From Tissierellales bacterium (lineage in GTDB: Bacteria > Bacillota > Clostridia > Tissierellales > VENL01), in contig JANQLB010000011.1 in the NCBI GenBank assembly GCA_028280805.1, forward strand, positions 1 through 41,021: a stretch of DNA of 41,021 nucleotides, given 5' to 3'. The position numbers and the translations under genes were made by a program. Within the stretch, counting starts at the first letter, position 1. Every line of letters starts with the position of its first letter. Under the pieces are notes generated by a model. It did no database searches, was not told where the DNA came from, and was given only the letters and a program-made list of their open reading frames with translations. Below, in pieces: positions 1 to 9,440 of the stretch.

Positions 1-41
1 AAATATAAAAAATATTTTAATTAATGTTTATTATGACTCAT

Positions 42-69
42 TTTACAAATACTATATTAGAAATACAAT
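42..69 (+). promoter_or_regulatory. Candidate sigma-A promoter of the first small gene
   Basis: TTTACA at 42-47 and TACAAT at 64-69 are separated by 16 bases and lie just before an AAAGGAG ribosome-binding site. Seen in sequence only; AT-rich surroundings make chance matches likely. Confidence 0.35.
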
Positions 70-87
70 AACAAAGGAGAATTTTAA

Positions 88-423
88 ATGGATTATAAAA
101 TGCCAAAACATCATTATAATCTTATGAAAACGGTTGAGGGAACTGGATGGATTTTATGTGATGCTTTAAATACAATGGTTAGAAACAACATAATTCCCGG
201 TGAAAGTAATGATGATGGAGATTCAATGCTGGCTAACAATATAAATGAAATTTTTCAAATTGTAGCTGAATGTGAAGAAGAAGAATTAATTGATCACTTA
301 GCAGATAAAATTGTTGATTATGCAGGTAATGACTTAGATAAGTTTGTTAAATACATTGGACAAAACATGGGTGACAATCCTTTGTATAAAAAAGTTTATG
401 AGCTGTCACAAAGACAGAATTAG
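88..423 (+). CDS. Small acidic hypothetical protein (111 aa)
   Basis: I do not recognise this protein. It is soluble, predicted mostly helical, and acidic in the middle (a CEEEEL stretch near residue 67), with no signal peptide, membrane segment or metal-binding cluster. The ATG start is supported by AAAGGAG eight bases upstream. It stands alone: the next gene is on the opposite strand and the two are separated by a perfect 12-bp inverted repeat. No function can be proposed from sequence. Confidence 0.75.
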   Translation: MDYKMPKHHYNLMKTVEGTGWILCDALNTMVRNNIIPGESNDDGDSMLANNINEIFQIVAECEEEELIDHLADKIVDYAGNDLDKFVKYIGQNMGDNPLYKKVYELSQRQN

Positions 424-462
424 ATAAAGCAAGGAAATGGATTTAACCATCCTTGCTTTATC
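423..462. terminator. Inverted repeat between convergent genes
   Basis: Perfect 12-bp arms (423-434 and 451-462, GATAAAGCAAGG and its complement) flank a loop that contains a further ATGG/CCAT pair. It begins at the stop codon of the first gene and lies between two convergent genes, so it probably ends transcription from both sides, though the following T-run is weak. Confidence 0.6.
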
Positions 463-506
463 CTCATCTATATATTAAATTCTACTGCCCCTAGCTTATT
501 AACAGA

Positions 507-3500
507 TTATTTAATAATAATCTTACTACGCTCTGAATAAGTAGCTATATCATTAGCTGTTATATTCTTAATTACAGCCTGTTCACAATTATATTCACCC
601 TTTGATATTACTCTGGCGTAGTAAACCATTGGTCGGTTTTTGTGTTGAAAACTTGTATGTGTGTAAAATTTCACCTGTTGCCCTTCAATATCCCAAGGGT
701 ATATTGAATTTTTATCATGTTCCAGATTTCTATCCCAATAGTTTTCTATAGGCTTAAGACCGGCAGGAAGAATATCAGTAACTTCATAGATACCATTGAA
801 AGCATTGTTGTCTATGTTAGGATATAAAACAACTTTAACTATATCTGTGCTGTTAAAGGTATTTGTTTTCTCTCCCTCAAGTGTATAGTATTCTCTTGTT
901 ACAGAAACATATTTATCTTTAGTACCAGCTAAGTCATTTTTAACTGTTTCATATCTTACATTAACAGCTATACTTCCTTTTATATCAGAAAAAGTTAAGT
1001 TTTCAAGGCTTTCTTTTGTAACAGACATTCTATAAGATAAACCATTTTCTAAAGAAATCTCTTTTAACTTATCACCTAACTGATATTTAAAACTAGAAGC
1101 AATATTAGGAAGCTTACTTATTTCTTCTTTTAAATACATAAGTTTTTCTAAATTTACTAGTATATATTCACTATTATGATATTTAACATATTCATATAGC
1201 ATTTCTTTTTCTTCTATATTTAGTCTTGATGCGAGTACCATTGCTAAAGATGTTAATTCAAACATATCATCCTTATCAATACCTTTATCTATTCTAATAT
1301 ATGCTTCATTTGATTCTGTATTTTCTTTTAGTATATCATCTAATATATTAAATGCTGCTTCCTTATGACCGCTTTTTTCATAAGCTAAAGCAATATATAG
1401 TTTATCTTTAACACTTAAGTTATTAATTTTAGATAATCTATTCAATTCATTTAATACCATCTCTCCTAATGAAGTTTTTCCATATAGTATAACTGCTTCA
1501 TTTAATCTTTCTTCGGCTTTGCTGTTAAAGTATTGCAATAACATAGATTTATCAAACTTATCCTGAGCTAAATCTGCTATTTTTGCAGTTAATTCAATAT
1601 TACTTTCACTATATGGAAGTAATGAAATGCCTCCATCATTAAGCTGATATTGATTTAATTTTGAATTATCATCTTCATTATTCTCTTCATCAAAGAATTT
1701 TTCTAAAAGGTCTTTGGCTATTTCACCAGATACCTGCTGATCTACCCTTAAACCGTAGCTGTATTTTAAACCAGTTAAATCATAATAATACTTGCCTCTA
1801 TTCAAGTCATTAAATACTAAATTAGTTATACCATCTTCTGATCCTGTTAACTTAAGATTATTTGTTAATTCATAATATTTATTAACTATCTCAGTATGAT
1901 AAGTTGGAACAACCTTTAATGTTTTTTCTATAGCATCTACAAAACCTTTGTTTGATTTAGCCTTGATTATTACCTTATGCTCACCAAGAGTAAGTTTAGG
2001 TAATTTAAAGTAAGCATTTTTAAAAGCTTCTCCAGTAATTTTTTTAAATTGGTTTATCCCTAATGAAGGTACTGCTATTTCATATTCAACTAATTCTTCT
2101 TGTTCTAATTCTAATCCGTGGCTATTTACAGCAATAATCGGTACATCTCCTTCTAAATAGGTATCATTTAAAACAGTCTGCAAGAAGAAAGGTAATGTAG
2201 CTGAAATATTGATATTTCCATTCCCAGCATTTAAATCGTGAGTAACACCTTGGTACGTTACTCTCCAATCTGTAATATTATGAGGTAAAGTAAAGGAAAT
2301 CTTTCCTTTTCCTTGTGCGTCTGTTTGTACTGTTTTAAAAATCGCAGTATCCTTAAATTCACTCCTTATTTTACTACCATCTTCAAGATTTTGCGATGAC
2401 ATATCACTACCATTACCTTCATCAATAGCTCCTCTGCTTAAGTTAAAAAGTTCAGGCCCATATAACCCTCCATACTCAGATTTATTATGACTTGCATAAG
2501 TTCTGGTAATTCCGGCTGCAATGTTCTTAAACAAACCTTGTAATATATTTACATTTTGTTCTCTTAAACTGAAAAAAGCTTCATCAACTATACTTATATT
2601 AACTCTAGCAGATACGGGATTGTTGAGTCTATCAAGTACGTTTATATCCAACACTACATCTTCTCCGGGTTTATAACTATCTTTATCAGAATTTATCTCT
2701 ATCTTAATCTCTTTATCTAACGGATTAATTCTTATAGATGGCGACATAGCGACCTTATAGGTTTTTCCGTTAAAAGCTATTCCATAAACGTATAGATTTG
2801 GAATATGCTCTTTTTTAAAATTAAACTCATAACCTTGTTTATTTATAAGCTTGTAATCTAAGATACCGTTTTGAGCTGTAATAAATAATATATCTCCAGT
2901 ATGTTCTATAGGTTTATCTGCTTCTAAAAAGCTTAATTTTACTTCTTCTCCTATACTGTACTCATTTTTATCTGATTTTAATTCTATCTTCTGTAAATCG
3001 TAATAATAAGGTGTCCAGTTTGAAATATAAACTGACTGATGTATTTTCCTGCCTTTAGAATCTACAGTATCAACCTCTACATTATATCGTCCATCCTCTT
3101 CCATGTTAAATTCATAATTTACTTGACCATTACTATCTGTTATTAAAGATTTTGTTTCTAAAGTAATCTCTTTAGTTTCATATCTATACTTCTTTACAGT
3201 TTTCTTATTAATAAAATCATATCTAACTCCATCTTCTATCTTTTCCCATTCTGTCTTAATAAGCTTAACCTCTAACTCTTTATTCTCAACAGGTTTTCCT
3301 AATACTAATTGGTTATCATAATAATTAAATTCCTCTTTAGAATTGTTTATCTTTGAAAGGTCAATATCATTTAAGTTAATGGTAACCTTACCTTTATTAT
3401 TTTCAACTTCAGACTTAGCAGTAATCATTTGATCTTTAGTATACACATAAAATCTTTGATTAGCTTTAATATCTGCAATTTCTGGTAATCTTGAATTTAT

Positions 3501-5387
3501 AAAAAGATTTTTATGTTGATAATAGCTGTAATTTGATGGATTATTGATACGGTCAGGTTTATAGCTTAAGCTTACTTTACCATCATTATCTGTCATAATA
3601 GTATTATTGAATCCATCTATATTATAATTTATCTCAAGGTTAGACACGGGAGTACCTTCAAAGAAAGAAGCCTCCACTTCAAAATTGATGTCTTCACCTA
3701 AAAATATAGCTTTTTTATCTGACTTAATTTCCAGTTTATATTCTGGTTTTTCATATCTTTTAATTTCTATACTGTTAGTAGTTATAATTTTTTCGCCTTC
3801 CCTAAAGGTTAATTTATAATAACCTTCATTTAGATTAGGCAGATTAAATTGTTCTTCAAATGTTCCATCTTCATTTAAATATACTTCCTTTTTCATTAAG
3901 TAGTTTTCATCAAAGTGCCAATACCCTTTTTCTAAGGTCACAGTTATTTTGTCAATATTTTCGTTCTTCAAGCTCTTTATAATGCCCCAGAAGTTAAGCA
4001 GATCTCCCGGCTTATACATATTCCTATCAAGAAATACGTAGCTTAGATGTTCATTACTTAAAGGAGGATAGAAAAAACTTCCGTAAGGAACAAACTGTGG
4101 ATATATTTTTAAAATAAGAGGATTCATATTATCCTTACTTATTTTAATAAATCTTATATCATTATTTGACTTTTCGTCTTGTATATTACCGTTATATACC
4201 GCAATTCCATTTTTATCTGTACTAAATGTTTTATCATTAACTTTAATTTCTGCTCCTTCTAATGGTTTCTTGTTATCAAGGTCATGAACCCAAACTAAGT
4301 TTTTACTATCACTCTCAGAATAATAAGCTGATATATTAGTTACTTGAATATGAGAATAAAAGGTGTTTTCTCCTTTTTTTCCTTCTACTAAATAGTATCC
4401 TTCTTGTAGTATATCAGGAAGCATAAGATAATAATTGTGAAGATCACGTACTAAATCTGTGTTAAAACTTTTTATTAAATCAAGATTTTCTAAATTATCT
4501 TTGTAATCTCTGCTGTACAATGACCAATAAGGTTTTTCATCATCTTTAAGAACATTCATTAAGTCGTCATAACTTTTGTATTTATAAACGTTAACATCTA
4601 TATTCTTATCAATTTCTTCCTCACTTGATCTTCTGCTTTGATTATAATATACTACGTTTAATACCGGTTTCTCAGATGTGGAAAATTCAGGTAATATGTC
4701 TGTGAAACTAATAACCTCTTTTTTCTCATCATATTTTGTATCTGTTTCAAATTGGAATGTGAAATCATCTTTTAGCTTTTGTTCACTATTTTTTAATTGT
4801 AATCCCTTTTTGATATTTACGGTATATAAAGTTTCAGGCTCTAGTTTTTTCGGTACAAATACTACAGTATTTTTATGATATTCAAATTTTCCATCTACCT
4901 TTGGAAGTATTTCAAAGTAATCATTAATATTAGCTATTTCTCTATGGCTAAACATAATTTCTATACCTGAATTTACTGGTACTCTTTGACTTTTATCTCT
5001 TGGAAAGCTCCCGATTATATTAAACTCTTTTTGTGTTTGAAATGCCCAAGATGAATTAAAACCTTCTAAAGCTAAATTAAACGTATAAATAGAGTTTCTT
5101 TTTAGCTCCTCTTTGAATTTAATAGTGTATTGACCTTCCCTCTTTTTAACTATTTCATACTCAACATGAGGTATTATAGCTAAACTGTTCTTTATTTCCT
5201 CTAGTTTTCTTTGTTCTACTACTGAAAGGGTAAATTCACTATTTACGTCTACTCCTGTTTCATCATATATAGTTGGTTCTAATGTAATTCTTTCTGAAGC
5301 AAATGTGTAATTATTCAAATTATAAACTATACCAACTAAAACAATTACTAACACTAAAACCATACTTACTACTCTTTTACCATTCAT
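507..5387 (-). CDS. Alpha-2-macroglobulin family protein without thioester Cys (1626 aa)
   Basis: Very large surface protein of the bacterial alpha-2-macroglobulin family, whose members trap proteases or act structurally at the cell surface. Residues 6-25 form a hydrophobic export or anchor segment with no lipobox Cys. Then follow an Ig-like domain, many macroglobulin (MG) beta-domains, the A2M core near residue 1035 (LPHNITDWRV), and an alpha-helical thioester-type domain. Where thioester proteins have a CxEQ motif after YxYG, this one reads YSYGLRVDQQVS near residue 1210, so the Cys is absent and covalent trapping is not expected. An open frame extends upstream to 5471, but GGGGG plus a suitable gap precedes the ATG at 5387, and a candidate promoter lies inside the extension, so I chose 5387. 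Confidence 0.85.
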   Translation of the reverse strand: MNGKRVVSMVLVLVIVLVGIVYNLNNYTFASERITLEPTIYDETGVDVNSEFTLSVVEQRKLEEIKNSLAIIPHVEYEIVKKREGQYTIKFKEELKRNSIYTFNLALEGFNSSWAFQTQKEFNIIGSFPRDKSQRVPVNSGIEIMFSHREIANINDYFEILPKVDGKFEYHKNTVVFVPKKLEPETLYTVNIKKGLQLKNSEQKLKDDFTFQFETDTKYDEKKEVISFTDILPEFSTSEKPVLNVVYYNQSRRSSEEEIDKNIDVNVYKYKSYDDLMNVLKDDEKPYWSLYSRDYKDNLENLDLIKSFNTDLVRDLHNYYLMLPDILQEGYYLVEGKKGENTFYSHIQVTNISAYYSESDSKNLVWVHDLDNKKPLEGAEIKVNDKTFSTDKNGIAVYNGNIQDEKSNNDIRFIKISKDNMNPLILKIYPQFVPYGSFFYPPLSNEHLSYVFLDRNMYKPGDLLNFWGIIKSLKNENIDKITVTLEKGYWHFDENYLMKKEVYLNEDGTFEEQFNLPNLNEGYYKLTFREGEKIITTNSIEIKRYEKPEYKLEIKSDKKAIFLGEDINFEVEASFFEGTPVSNLEINYNIDGFNNTIMTDNDGKVSLSYKPDRINNPSNYSYYQHKNLFINSRLPEIADIKANQRFYVYTKDQMITAKSEVENNKGKVTINLNDIDLSKINNSKEEFNYYDNQLVLGKPVENKELEVKLIKTEWEKIEDGVRYDFINKKTVKKYRYETKEITLETKSLITDSNGQVNYEFNMEEDGRYNVEVDTVDSKGRKIHQSVYISNWTPYYYDLQKIELKSDKNEYSIGEEVKLSFLEADKPIEHTGDILFITAQNGILDYKLINKQGYEFNFKKEHIPNLYVYGIAFNGKTYKVAMSPSIRINPLDKEIKIEINSDKDSYKPGEDVVLDINVLDRLNNPVSARVNISIVDEAFFSLREQNVNILQGLFKNIAAGITRTYASHNKSEYGGLYGPELFNLSRGAIDEGNGSDMSSQNLEDGSKIRSEFKDTAIFKTVQTDAQGKGKISFTLPHNITDWRVTYQGVTHDLNAGNGNINISATLPFFLQTVLNDTYLEGDVPIIAVNSHGLELEQEELVEYEIAVPSLGINQFKKITGEAFKNAYFKLPKLTLGEHKVIIKAKSNKGFVDAIEKTLKVVPTYHTEIVNKYYELTNNLKLTGSEDGITNLVFNDLNRGKYYYDLTGLKYSYGLRVDQQVSGEIAKDLLEKFFDEENNEDDNSKLNQYQLNDGGISLLPYSESNIELTAKIADLAQDKFDKSMLLQYFNSKAEERLNEAVILYGKTSLGEMVLNELNRLSKINNLSVKDKLYIALAYEKSGHKEAAFNILDDILKENTESNEAYIRIDKGIDKDDMFELTSLAMVLASRLNIEEKEMLYEYVKYHNSEYILVNLEKLMYLKEEISKLPNIASSFKYQLGDKLKEISLENGLSYRMSVTKESLENLTFSDIKGSIAVNVRYETVKNDLAGTKDKYVSVTREYYTLEGEKTNTFNSTDIVKVVLYPNIDNNAFNGIYEVTDILPAGLKPIENYWDRNLEHDKNSIYPWDIEGQQVKFYTHTSFQHKNRPMVYYARVISKGEYNCEQAVIKNITANDIATYSERSKIIIK

Positions 5388-5405
5388 CTTAACACCCCCT
5401 GTTTT

Positions 5406-5435
5406 ATTATATCTTTTAGACGATATAAATACCAA
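5406..5435 (-). promoter_or_regulatory. Candidate promoter of the alpha-2-macroglobulin gene
   Basis: On the minus strand TTGGTA (5430-5435) and TATAAT (5406-5411) are 18 bases apart. The start site would fall about 12 bases before the ATG at 5387, giving a very short leader that just contains the ribosome-binding site. It supports the shorter reading frame. Confidence 0.4.
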
Positions 5436-5467
5436 TATGTTCCCTAGCAGGTAAAAAACCATAGCAA

Positions 5468-5494
5468 CCACAGGGGACGGTTCTTTTTGACACT
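5468..5494 (+). repeat. REP-like intergenic motif (GGGGACGGTTC core)
   Basis: The stretch beginning CCACAGGGGACGGTTC and ending TTGACAC is much more GC-rich than its surroundings. From memory, near-identical AGAACCGTCCCC strings recur in intergenic regions of many clostridial genomes, sometimes near Y1/REP-associated transposases. Only one copy is seen in this window, so its repeat nature is recalled knowledge, not shown here. Confidence 0.45.
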
Positions 5495-5551
5495 TTATTT
5501 AAAAGCAAAATTAAACAATTTCCTCCCTCTCAGTCTGGTTTTTGAAATCCC

Positions 5552-5580
5552 TTGACTATTAATAAAATAAGGTTTATAAT
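5552..5580 (+). promoter_or_regulatory. Sigma-A promoter of the EamA permease gene
   Basis: TTGACT (5552-5557) and TATAAT (5575-5580) are spaced by exactly 17 bases and lie 40 bases before the ATG. Confidence 0.65.
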
Positions 5581-5619
5581 TTCAGTTGTCTTAGATATCT
5601 ATTCATGGGAGGTTAATCT

Positions 5620-6492
5620 ATGGAAAACAAGTCTAAAGGAATTATTTTGATACTATTATCAGCATTATTTTTTGCCCTCATGGCTGCAACAGTTAAATCT
5701 TTAGAAAATATTCCTGTTGCAGAAAAAATATTTTTTAGAAATATCCTAGGTTTTTTTATAGCATTATTTATGGTAATCAGAAAGAAAAAGCCCTTATTTG
5801 GAAACAACATTAAATATCTGATTTTAAGGAGTGTATTTGGATTATTAGGTGTTGCATGCTATTTTTACGCTCTATCAATAATCCCATTAGCTGATGCAGT
5901 AATATTAAATAAAATATCGCCTTTTTTTGTATTAGTCTTATCAGCAATTTTTTTAAATGAAAAAATAAAAAAACTTCAAATTGTATCTCTTATATTAGCT
6001 TTAACTGGTGCAGCATTAGTTATTAAACCTGAATTTACTTCTACGCTGTTGCCTTCTATTATTGCTCTTTTGTCTTCTTTCTTTGCCGGAGCAGCTTATA
6101 CTACTATAAGACATCTAAGACATACAGATGAAGTGGAAACAATAGTTCTGTATTTCACCTTTATCTCAACTGTAACAATGATACCATTCTTAACATTTGA
6201 TTTTCTACCCGGAGAGTTTGTAATTCCTAATATAACAGAAGCTTTTGGTTTATTGGGCTTAGGTGTTTTCGCTACAACAGCTCAGTTTCTTATGACAAAT
6301 GCTTATAGATTTGCACCGGCCGGAGAATTATCAATATATACATATACTAATATAGTTTTCTCTACTTTAATTGGATTGGTAATATTCTTAGAAGTTCCAG
6401 ATTACCTAACTGTAATTGGTGCTGGATTAATTATAGGTGCTGGATTTTTTAACTTTTATGCAAATAAAGTTAAAAAATTAGAAGATAAATAA
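5620..6492 (+). CDS. DMT-superfamily EamA permease (290 aa)
   Basis: Integral membrane protein of the drug/metabolite transporter superfamily with two EamA repeats, giving about ten transmembrane helices in the usual length. The N-terminal repeat starts at SKGIILILLSALFFALMAAT; a conserved FRNILGF loop follows near residue 40; the second repeat begins near residue 150. Substrate cannot be assigned: family members export amino acids, metabolites or drugs. GGGAGG precedes the ATG by a normal distance, and a good promoter lies upstream. It is monocistronic and converges on the sodium symporter gene. Confidence 0.85.
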   Translation: MENKSKGIILILLSALFFALMAATVKSLENIPVAEKIFFRNILGFFIALFMVIRKKKPLFGNNIKYLILRSVFGLLGVACYFYALSIIPLADAVILNKISPFFVLVLSAIFLNEKIKKLQIVSLILALTGAALVIKPEFTSTLLPSIIALLSSFFAGAAYTTIRHLRHTDEVETIVLYFTFISTVTMIPFLTFDFLPGEFVIPNITEAFGLLGLGVFATTAQFLMTNAYRFAPAGELSIYTYTNIVFSTLIGLVIFLEVPDYLTVIGAGLIIGAGFFNFYANKVKKLEDK

Positions 6493-6591
6493 AATAAGCC
6501 TGAGACCTTTACAATTGCTCAAATTTTTAATTTGGTGTAAACATTGTAAGCTGTCAGATAAAAAAATCTAAATAATATACTTTATAAAATA

Positions 6592-6631
6592 ACAAAAAAG
6601 CTGACTCCATTCTTATAATAGAAGTCAGCTT
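6592..6631 (-). terminator. Intrinsic terminator of the NSS symporter gene
   Basis: Perfect 9-bp stem (6598-6606 with 6623-6631, AAGCTGACT and complement). On the minus strand it is followed by a T-rich stretch (complement of 6592-6597), so it mainly serves the minus-strand gene; it may also stop the convergent permease transcript. Confidence 0.75.
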
Positions 6632-6657
6632 ATAGTTAATGTTATATTAAATATATT

Positions 6658-8007
6658 TTATATTACTCCAGTAGAATATAATAAAATTACAAATATTCCT
6701 ATTGGAGCTAAATACTTAGTAGCAAACCCATAAGCACTTGCCAGCTTAAATTCAATATTTCCATCATTTGTTGCTTCTTTAACAGCATTCCTTATACCCC
6801 ATCCCCATCCAATGAATAAAGAAATCAATAATCCGCCTACAGGTAAAAGGATATTTGAAGCTGTAAAGTCCATTAAATCAAAGAATGTCTTTCCAAAGAT
6901 TGTAACATCACCTAAAGATCCAAAGGATAATGTACTAGGTATACCTAATAAGAAGATTATAGATGTAATTAAAATCGTAACCTTCTTTCTGGAAAGTTTA
7001 AATTCCTCTGTAAAATAAGATACAGGAACTTCTAATAGTGAAATTGTAGAAGTTATTGATGCAATACCTATTAATACGAGGAATAACATTTGGAAGAATG
7101 AACCAAAAGGCATAGAATAAAATACTGTCGGTAATGTTATAAATATTAAATCAGGTCCACTATCCGGACTAAGACCATATGCAAATACAGCGGGGAATAT
7201 AACAATACCTGCTAATAAAGCTATAGCTGTGTCAGCAAATGTAATCTGTAATGCCAGAGAAGGTAATCTCTCTTTTTTGTTAACATAACTACCATACGTT
7301 AATATAGTACACATCCCTAAACTTAAAGAGAAGAAGGCATGCCCTAATGCTTCTAATACTCCTTCAACGGATAATGATGAGAAATCTGGTTTAAATAAGA
7401 ACTCTACACCTTTATAAGCCCCTTCAAGGGTTAATGAACGTATAGCAAGGACTACTAATAAACCTAATAATATTGGCATAAGAAGTTTACTATACTTTTC
7501 TACACCTTTTTTAATTCCTGCTATAACAATAAATCCGGTTATAACCATTACTACAAATTGCCATAATATAGGTTCAAGATTTGAACCTCCTGCGTTAATT
7601 ATATTTCCAAAATATTGGGGCAATTCTGCGGGACTGATAGAGCTTAATTGTCCAGTAACTGCCCTACCAATATAGGCAAAGACCCAACCTGCTATTGTTG
7701 AATAGAAGGACAAAATTATAAATGCTGTTAAAACTCCTAATACCCCTGTAAATTTCCAAGGACTATTAGGTTTTATTTTATCAAAAGAACTGATTGCATT
7801 TGATTGTGCATTTCTTCCGATTACAAGCTCAGAAAGCATTACAGGAATACCAATTAAAAATATACAAACTAAATAAACTAATATAAATGCAGCTCCACCA
7901 TTTTCTCCAGTAATGTACGGAAATCTCCAGATGTTACCTAAGCCTATTGCAGAACCCGCTGCAGCAGCTAATATACCAAATCTTGAACTAAATCCATCTC
8001 TTTTCAT
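6658..8007 (-). CDS. Neurotransmitter:sodium symporter (NSS/SNF) family transporter (449 aa)
   Basis: Sodium-dependent transporter of the SNF/NSS family, which carries amino acids or related solutes across the membrane with LeuT fold. The first helix holds the diagnostic AAAGSAIGLGNIWRFPY sequence, whose unwound region binds Na+ and substrate, followed by GGAAFILVY. Length and about eleven hydrophobic segments match the short bacterial group. ATG at 8007 follows GGAGG. A well-formed promoter lies about 100 bases upstream and a terminator follows, so it is monocistronic. Substrate is not predictable; tyrosine, tryptophan and branched amino acids are known for bacterial members. Confidence 0.9.
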   Translation of the reverse strand: MKRDGFSSRFGILAAAAGSAIGLGNIWRFPYITGENGGAAFILVYLVCIFLIGIPVMLSELVIGRNAQSNAISSFDKIKPNSPWKFTGVLGVLTAFIILSFYSTIAGWVFAYIGRAVTGQLSSISPAELPQYFGNIINAGGSNLEPILWQFVVMVITGFIVIAGIKKGVEKYSKLLMPILLGLLVVLAIRSLTLEGAYKGVEFLFKPDFSSLSVEGVLEALGHAFFSLSLGMCTILTYGSYVNKKERLPSLALQITFADTAIALLAGIVIFPAVFAYGLSPDSGPDLIFITLPTVFYSMPFGSFFQMLFLVLIGIASITSTISLLEVPVSYFTEEFKLSRKKVTILITSIIFLLGIPSTLSFGSLGDVTIFGKTFFDLMDFTASNILLPVGGLLISLFIGWGWGIRNAVKEATNDGNIEFKLASAYGFATKYLAPIGIFVILLYSTGVI

Positions 8008-8103
8008 AAAATCCTCCTTCTATATTTATTTGGATAAATTGATTGTAAAACCTTGTCGAATTATCTCCTTTCATGTTATTTTTTATTAACTTTTCGTAAA
8101 ACA

Positions 8104-8132
8104 ATTTTAACATTATTGAAATACATTGTCAA
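8104..8132 (-). promoter_or_regulatory. Sigma-A promoter of the NSS symporter gene
   Basis: On the minus strand TTGACA (8127-8132) is followed after 17 bases by TAAAAT (8104-8109). This leaves a leader of about 90 nt before the ATG at 8007. Confidence 0.65.
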
Positions 8133-8176
8133 TACAATATGACTCAATTGTTCGACTTTTCTGAAAACTACAGCAT

Positions 8177-8202
8177 AAAAAAAGATTCTCTAAAAGAGAA
8201 CC
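8177..8202 (-). terminator. Intrinsic terminator of the thiI operon
   Basis: An 8-bp stem with a three-base loop (8184-8202, GATTCTCT pairing with AGAGAACC) is followed on the minus strand by seven T residues (complement of 8177-8183). It lies 65 bases after the thiI stop. Confidence 0.85.
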
Positions 8203-8266
8203 TATCAATCTTCTGAAATTAGTTATAATGTTTAGTATTGTTACTTAAAAACCCTTAAAAGCTTAA

Positions 8267-9436
8267 TTAAGAATTAATATTAATAACATTCATTTTCTCA
8301 ATAGCATCACTAATCAAACTTTCGGCATCTAAAGCTTCTTCTGACCTCTCAATATCTTTTAATCTAGGTCTGGTAACAGGATGCTTCGGTAAAAAAACTG
8401 TACAACAATCTTCATAAGGTAGTATTGAGGTTTCAAAAGTATCTATATCATTAGCAATGTCCGTTATTTCTGTCTTGTCCATTCCAATTAATGGTCTAAA
8501 AACCGGAATGTCTACTGCTGTATTAGTTACATTTAAACTTTTTATAGTCTGACTAGCTACCTGCCCTAAACTTTCACCTGTTATCAAAGCATCTATATCG
8601 TTATCCTCAGCTATTCTCTGTGCAATTTTCATCATAAATCTTCTAGATATTAAAGTCATTTCATCTTCAGGGCATTTTTCATTAATAGCTTTCTGGATTT
8701 TTAATAAGTTAACACTGTAAAATTTAATATCTCCACAATAATTGGTCAGTATTTTAGCAAGGTTTTTAACCTTCTGTTCAGCTCTTTCGCTGGTAAAGGG
8801 ATAACTGTGGTAATGAACCGCACTAATTTCTACTCCCCTCTTAGCTATCATAAAACCTGCAACAGGACTATCTATTCCTCCAGAAAGCAATAATAAACCC
8901 TTACCGTTAGTTCCCACAGGTAATCCGCCAAAAGTTCTGATTTTTTGAGTATACACATATGCTCTTCCTCTAATATCTATATATACAAATAAATCAGGCT
9001 TATGTACATCAACTTTTATATCGTCAATTTCTTCTAAGATATGATGACCAACCATCTTTGCAATTTCCATAGAATTCATTGGAAATCTCTTATCGGACCT
9101 TTTACATACGACCTTAAAAGTTTTGATATTCTTATTTTTTATAGTCTCTTTAGCAACAATTACTGAATATTTAATAATCTCATTTATTTCTTTTTCTATT
9201 CTGTAACAAGGACTTACAAGGACAATACCAAAAATCTTCTTGACTTTGTCTATAATCTGATTAATATTTGTATCATCACCATATATAAATAGCTTGCCTT
9301 GATCTTTGTAAACACTGGTATTGGTAAATTCTTTTATAGAATCTCTTACTTGTTTTATTAATTTATTTTCAAAATAAGACCTATTTAGACCTTTTAAGGT
9401 CAATTCTCCAAAGCTTACACTTACTACCTTATCCAA
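8267..9436 (-). CDS. thiI: tRNA 4-thiouridine synthase ThiI (389 aa)
   Basis: ThiI adenylates U8 of tRNA and transfers persulfide sulfur to make 4-thiouridine; in some bacteria it also supports thiamine thiazole synthesis. The N-terminal ferredoxin-like and THUMP regions span about residues 1-165, and the PP-loop ATP pyrophosphatase motif SGGIDSP sits near residue 185. There is no C-terminal rhodanese domain, as in the Bacillus-type enzyme, so sulfur must come from the partner desulfurase encoded just upstream (4-base gap). The start codon is TTG (complement of 9434-9436) after GAGGTGA. It ends with a strong terminator. Confidence 0.93.
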   Translation of the reverse strand: MDKVVSVSFGELTLKGLNRSYFENKLIKQVRDSIKEFTNTSVYKDQGKLFIYGDDTNINQIIDKVKKIFGIVLVSPCYRIEKEINEIIKYSVIVAKETIKNKNIKTFKVVCKRSDKRFPMNSMEIAKMVGHHILEEIDDIKVDVHKPDLFVYIDIRGRAYVYTQKIRTFGGLPVGTNGKGLLLLSGGIDSPVAGFMIAKRGVEISAVHYHSYPFTSERAEQKVKNLAKILTNYCGDIKFYSVNLLKIQKAINEKCPEDEMTLISRRFMMKIAQRIAEDNDIDALITGESLGQVASQTIKSLNVTNTAVDIPVFRPLIGMDKTEITDIANDIDTFETSILPYEDCCTVFLPKHPVTRPRLKDIERSEEALDAESLISDAIEKMNVININS

Positions 9437-9440
9437 AAAA

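Noticed and set aside
5388..5471. N-terminal extension of the alpha-2-macroglobulin frame
   Set aside because: It lacks a ribosome-binding site, starts within a REP-like motif and runs across a candidate promoter; the ATG at 5387 has a good site.
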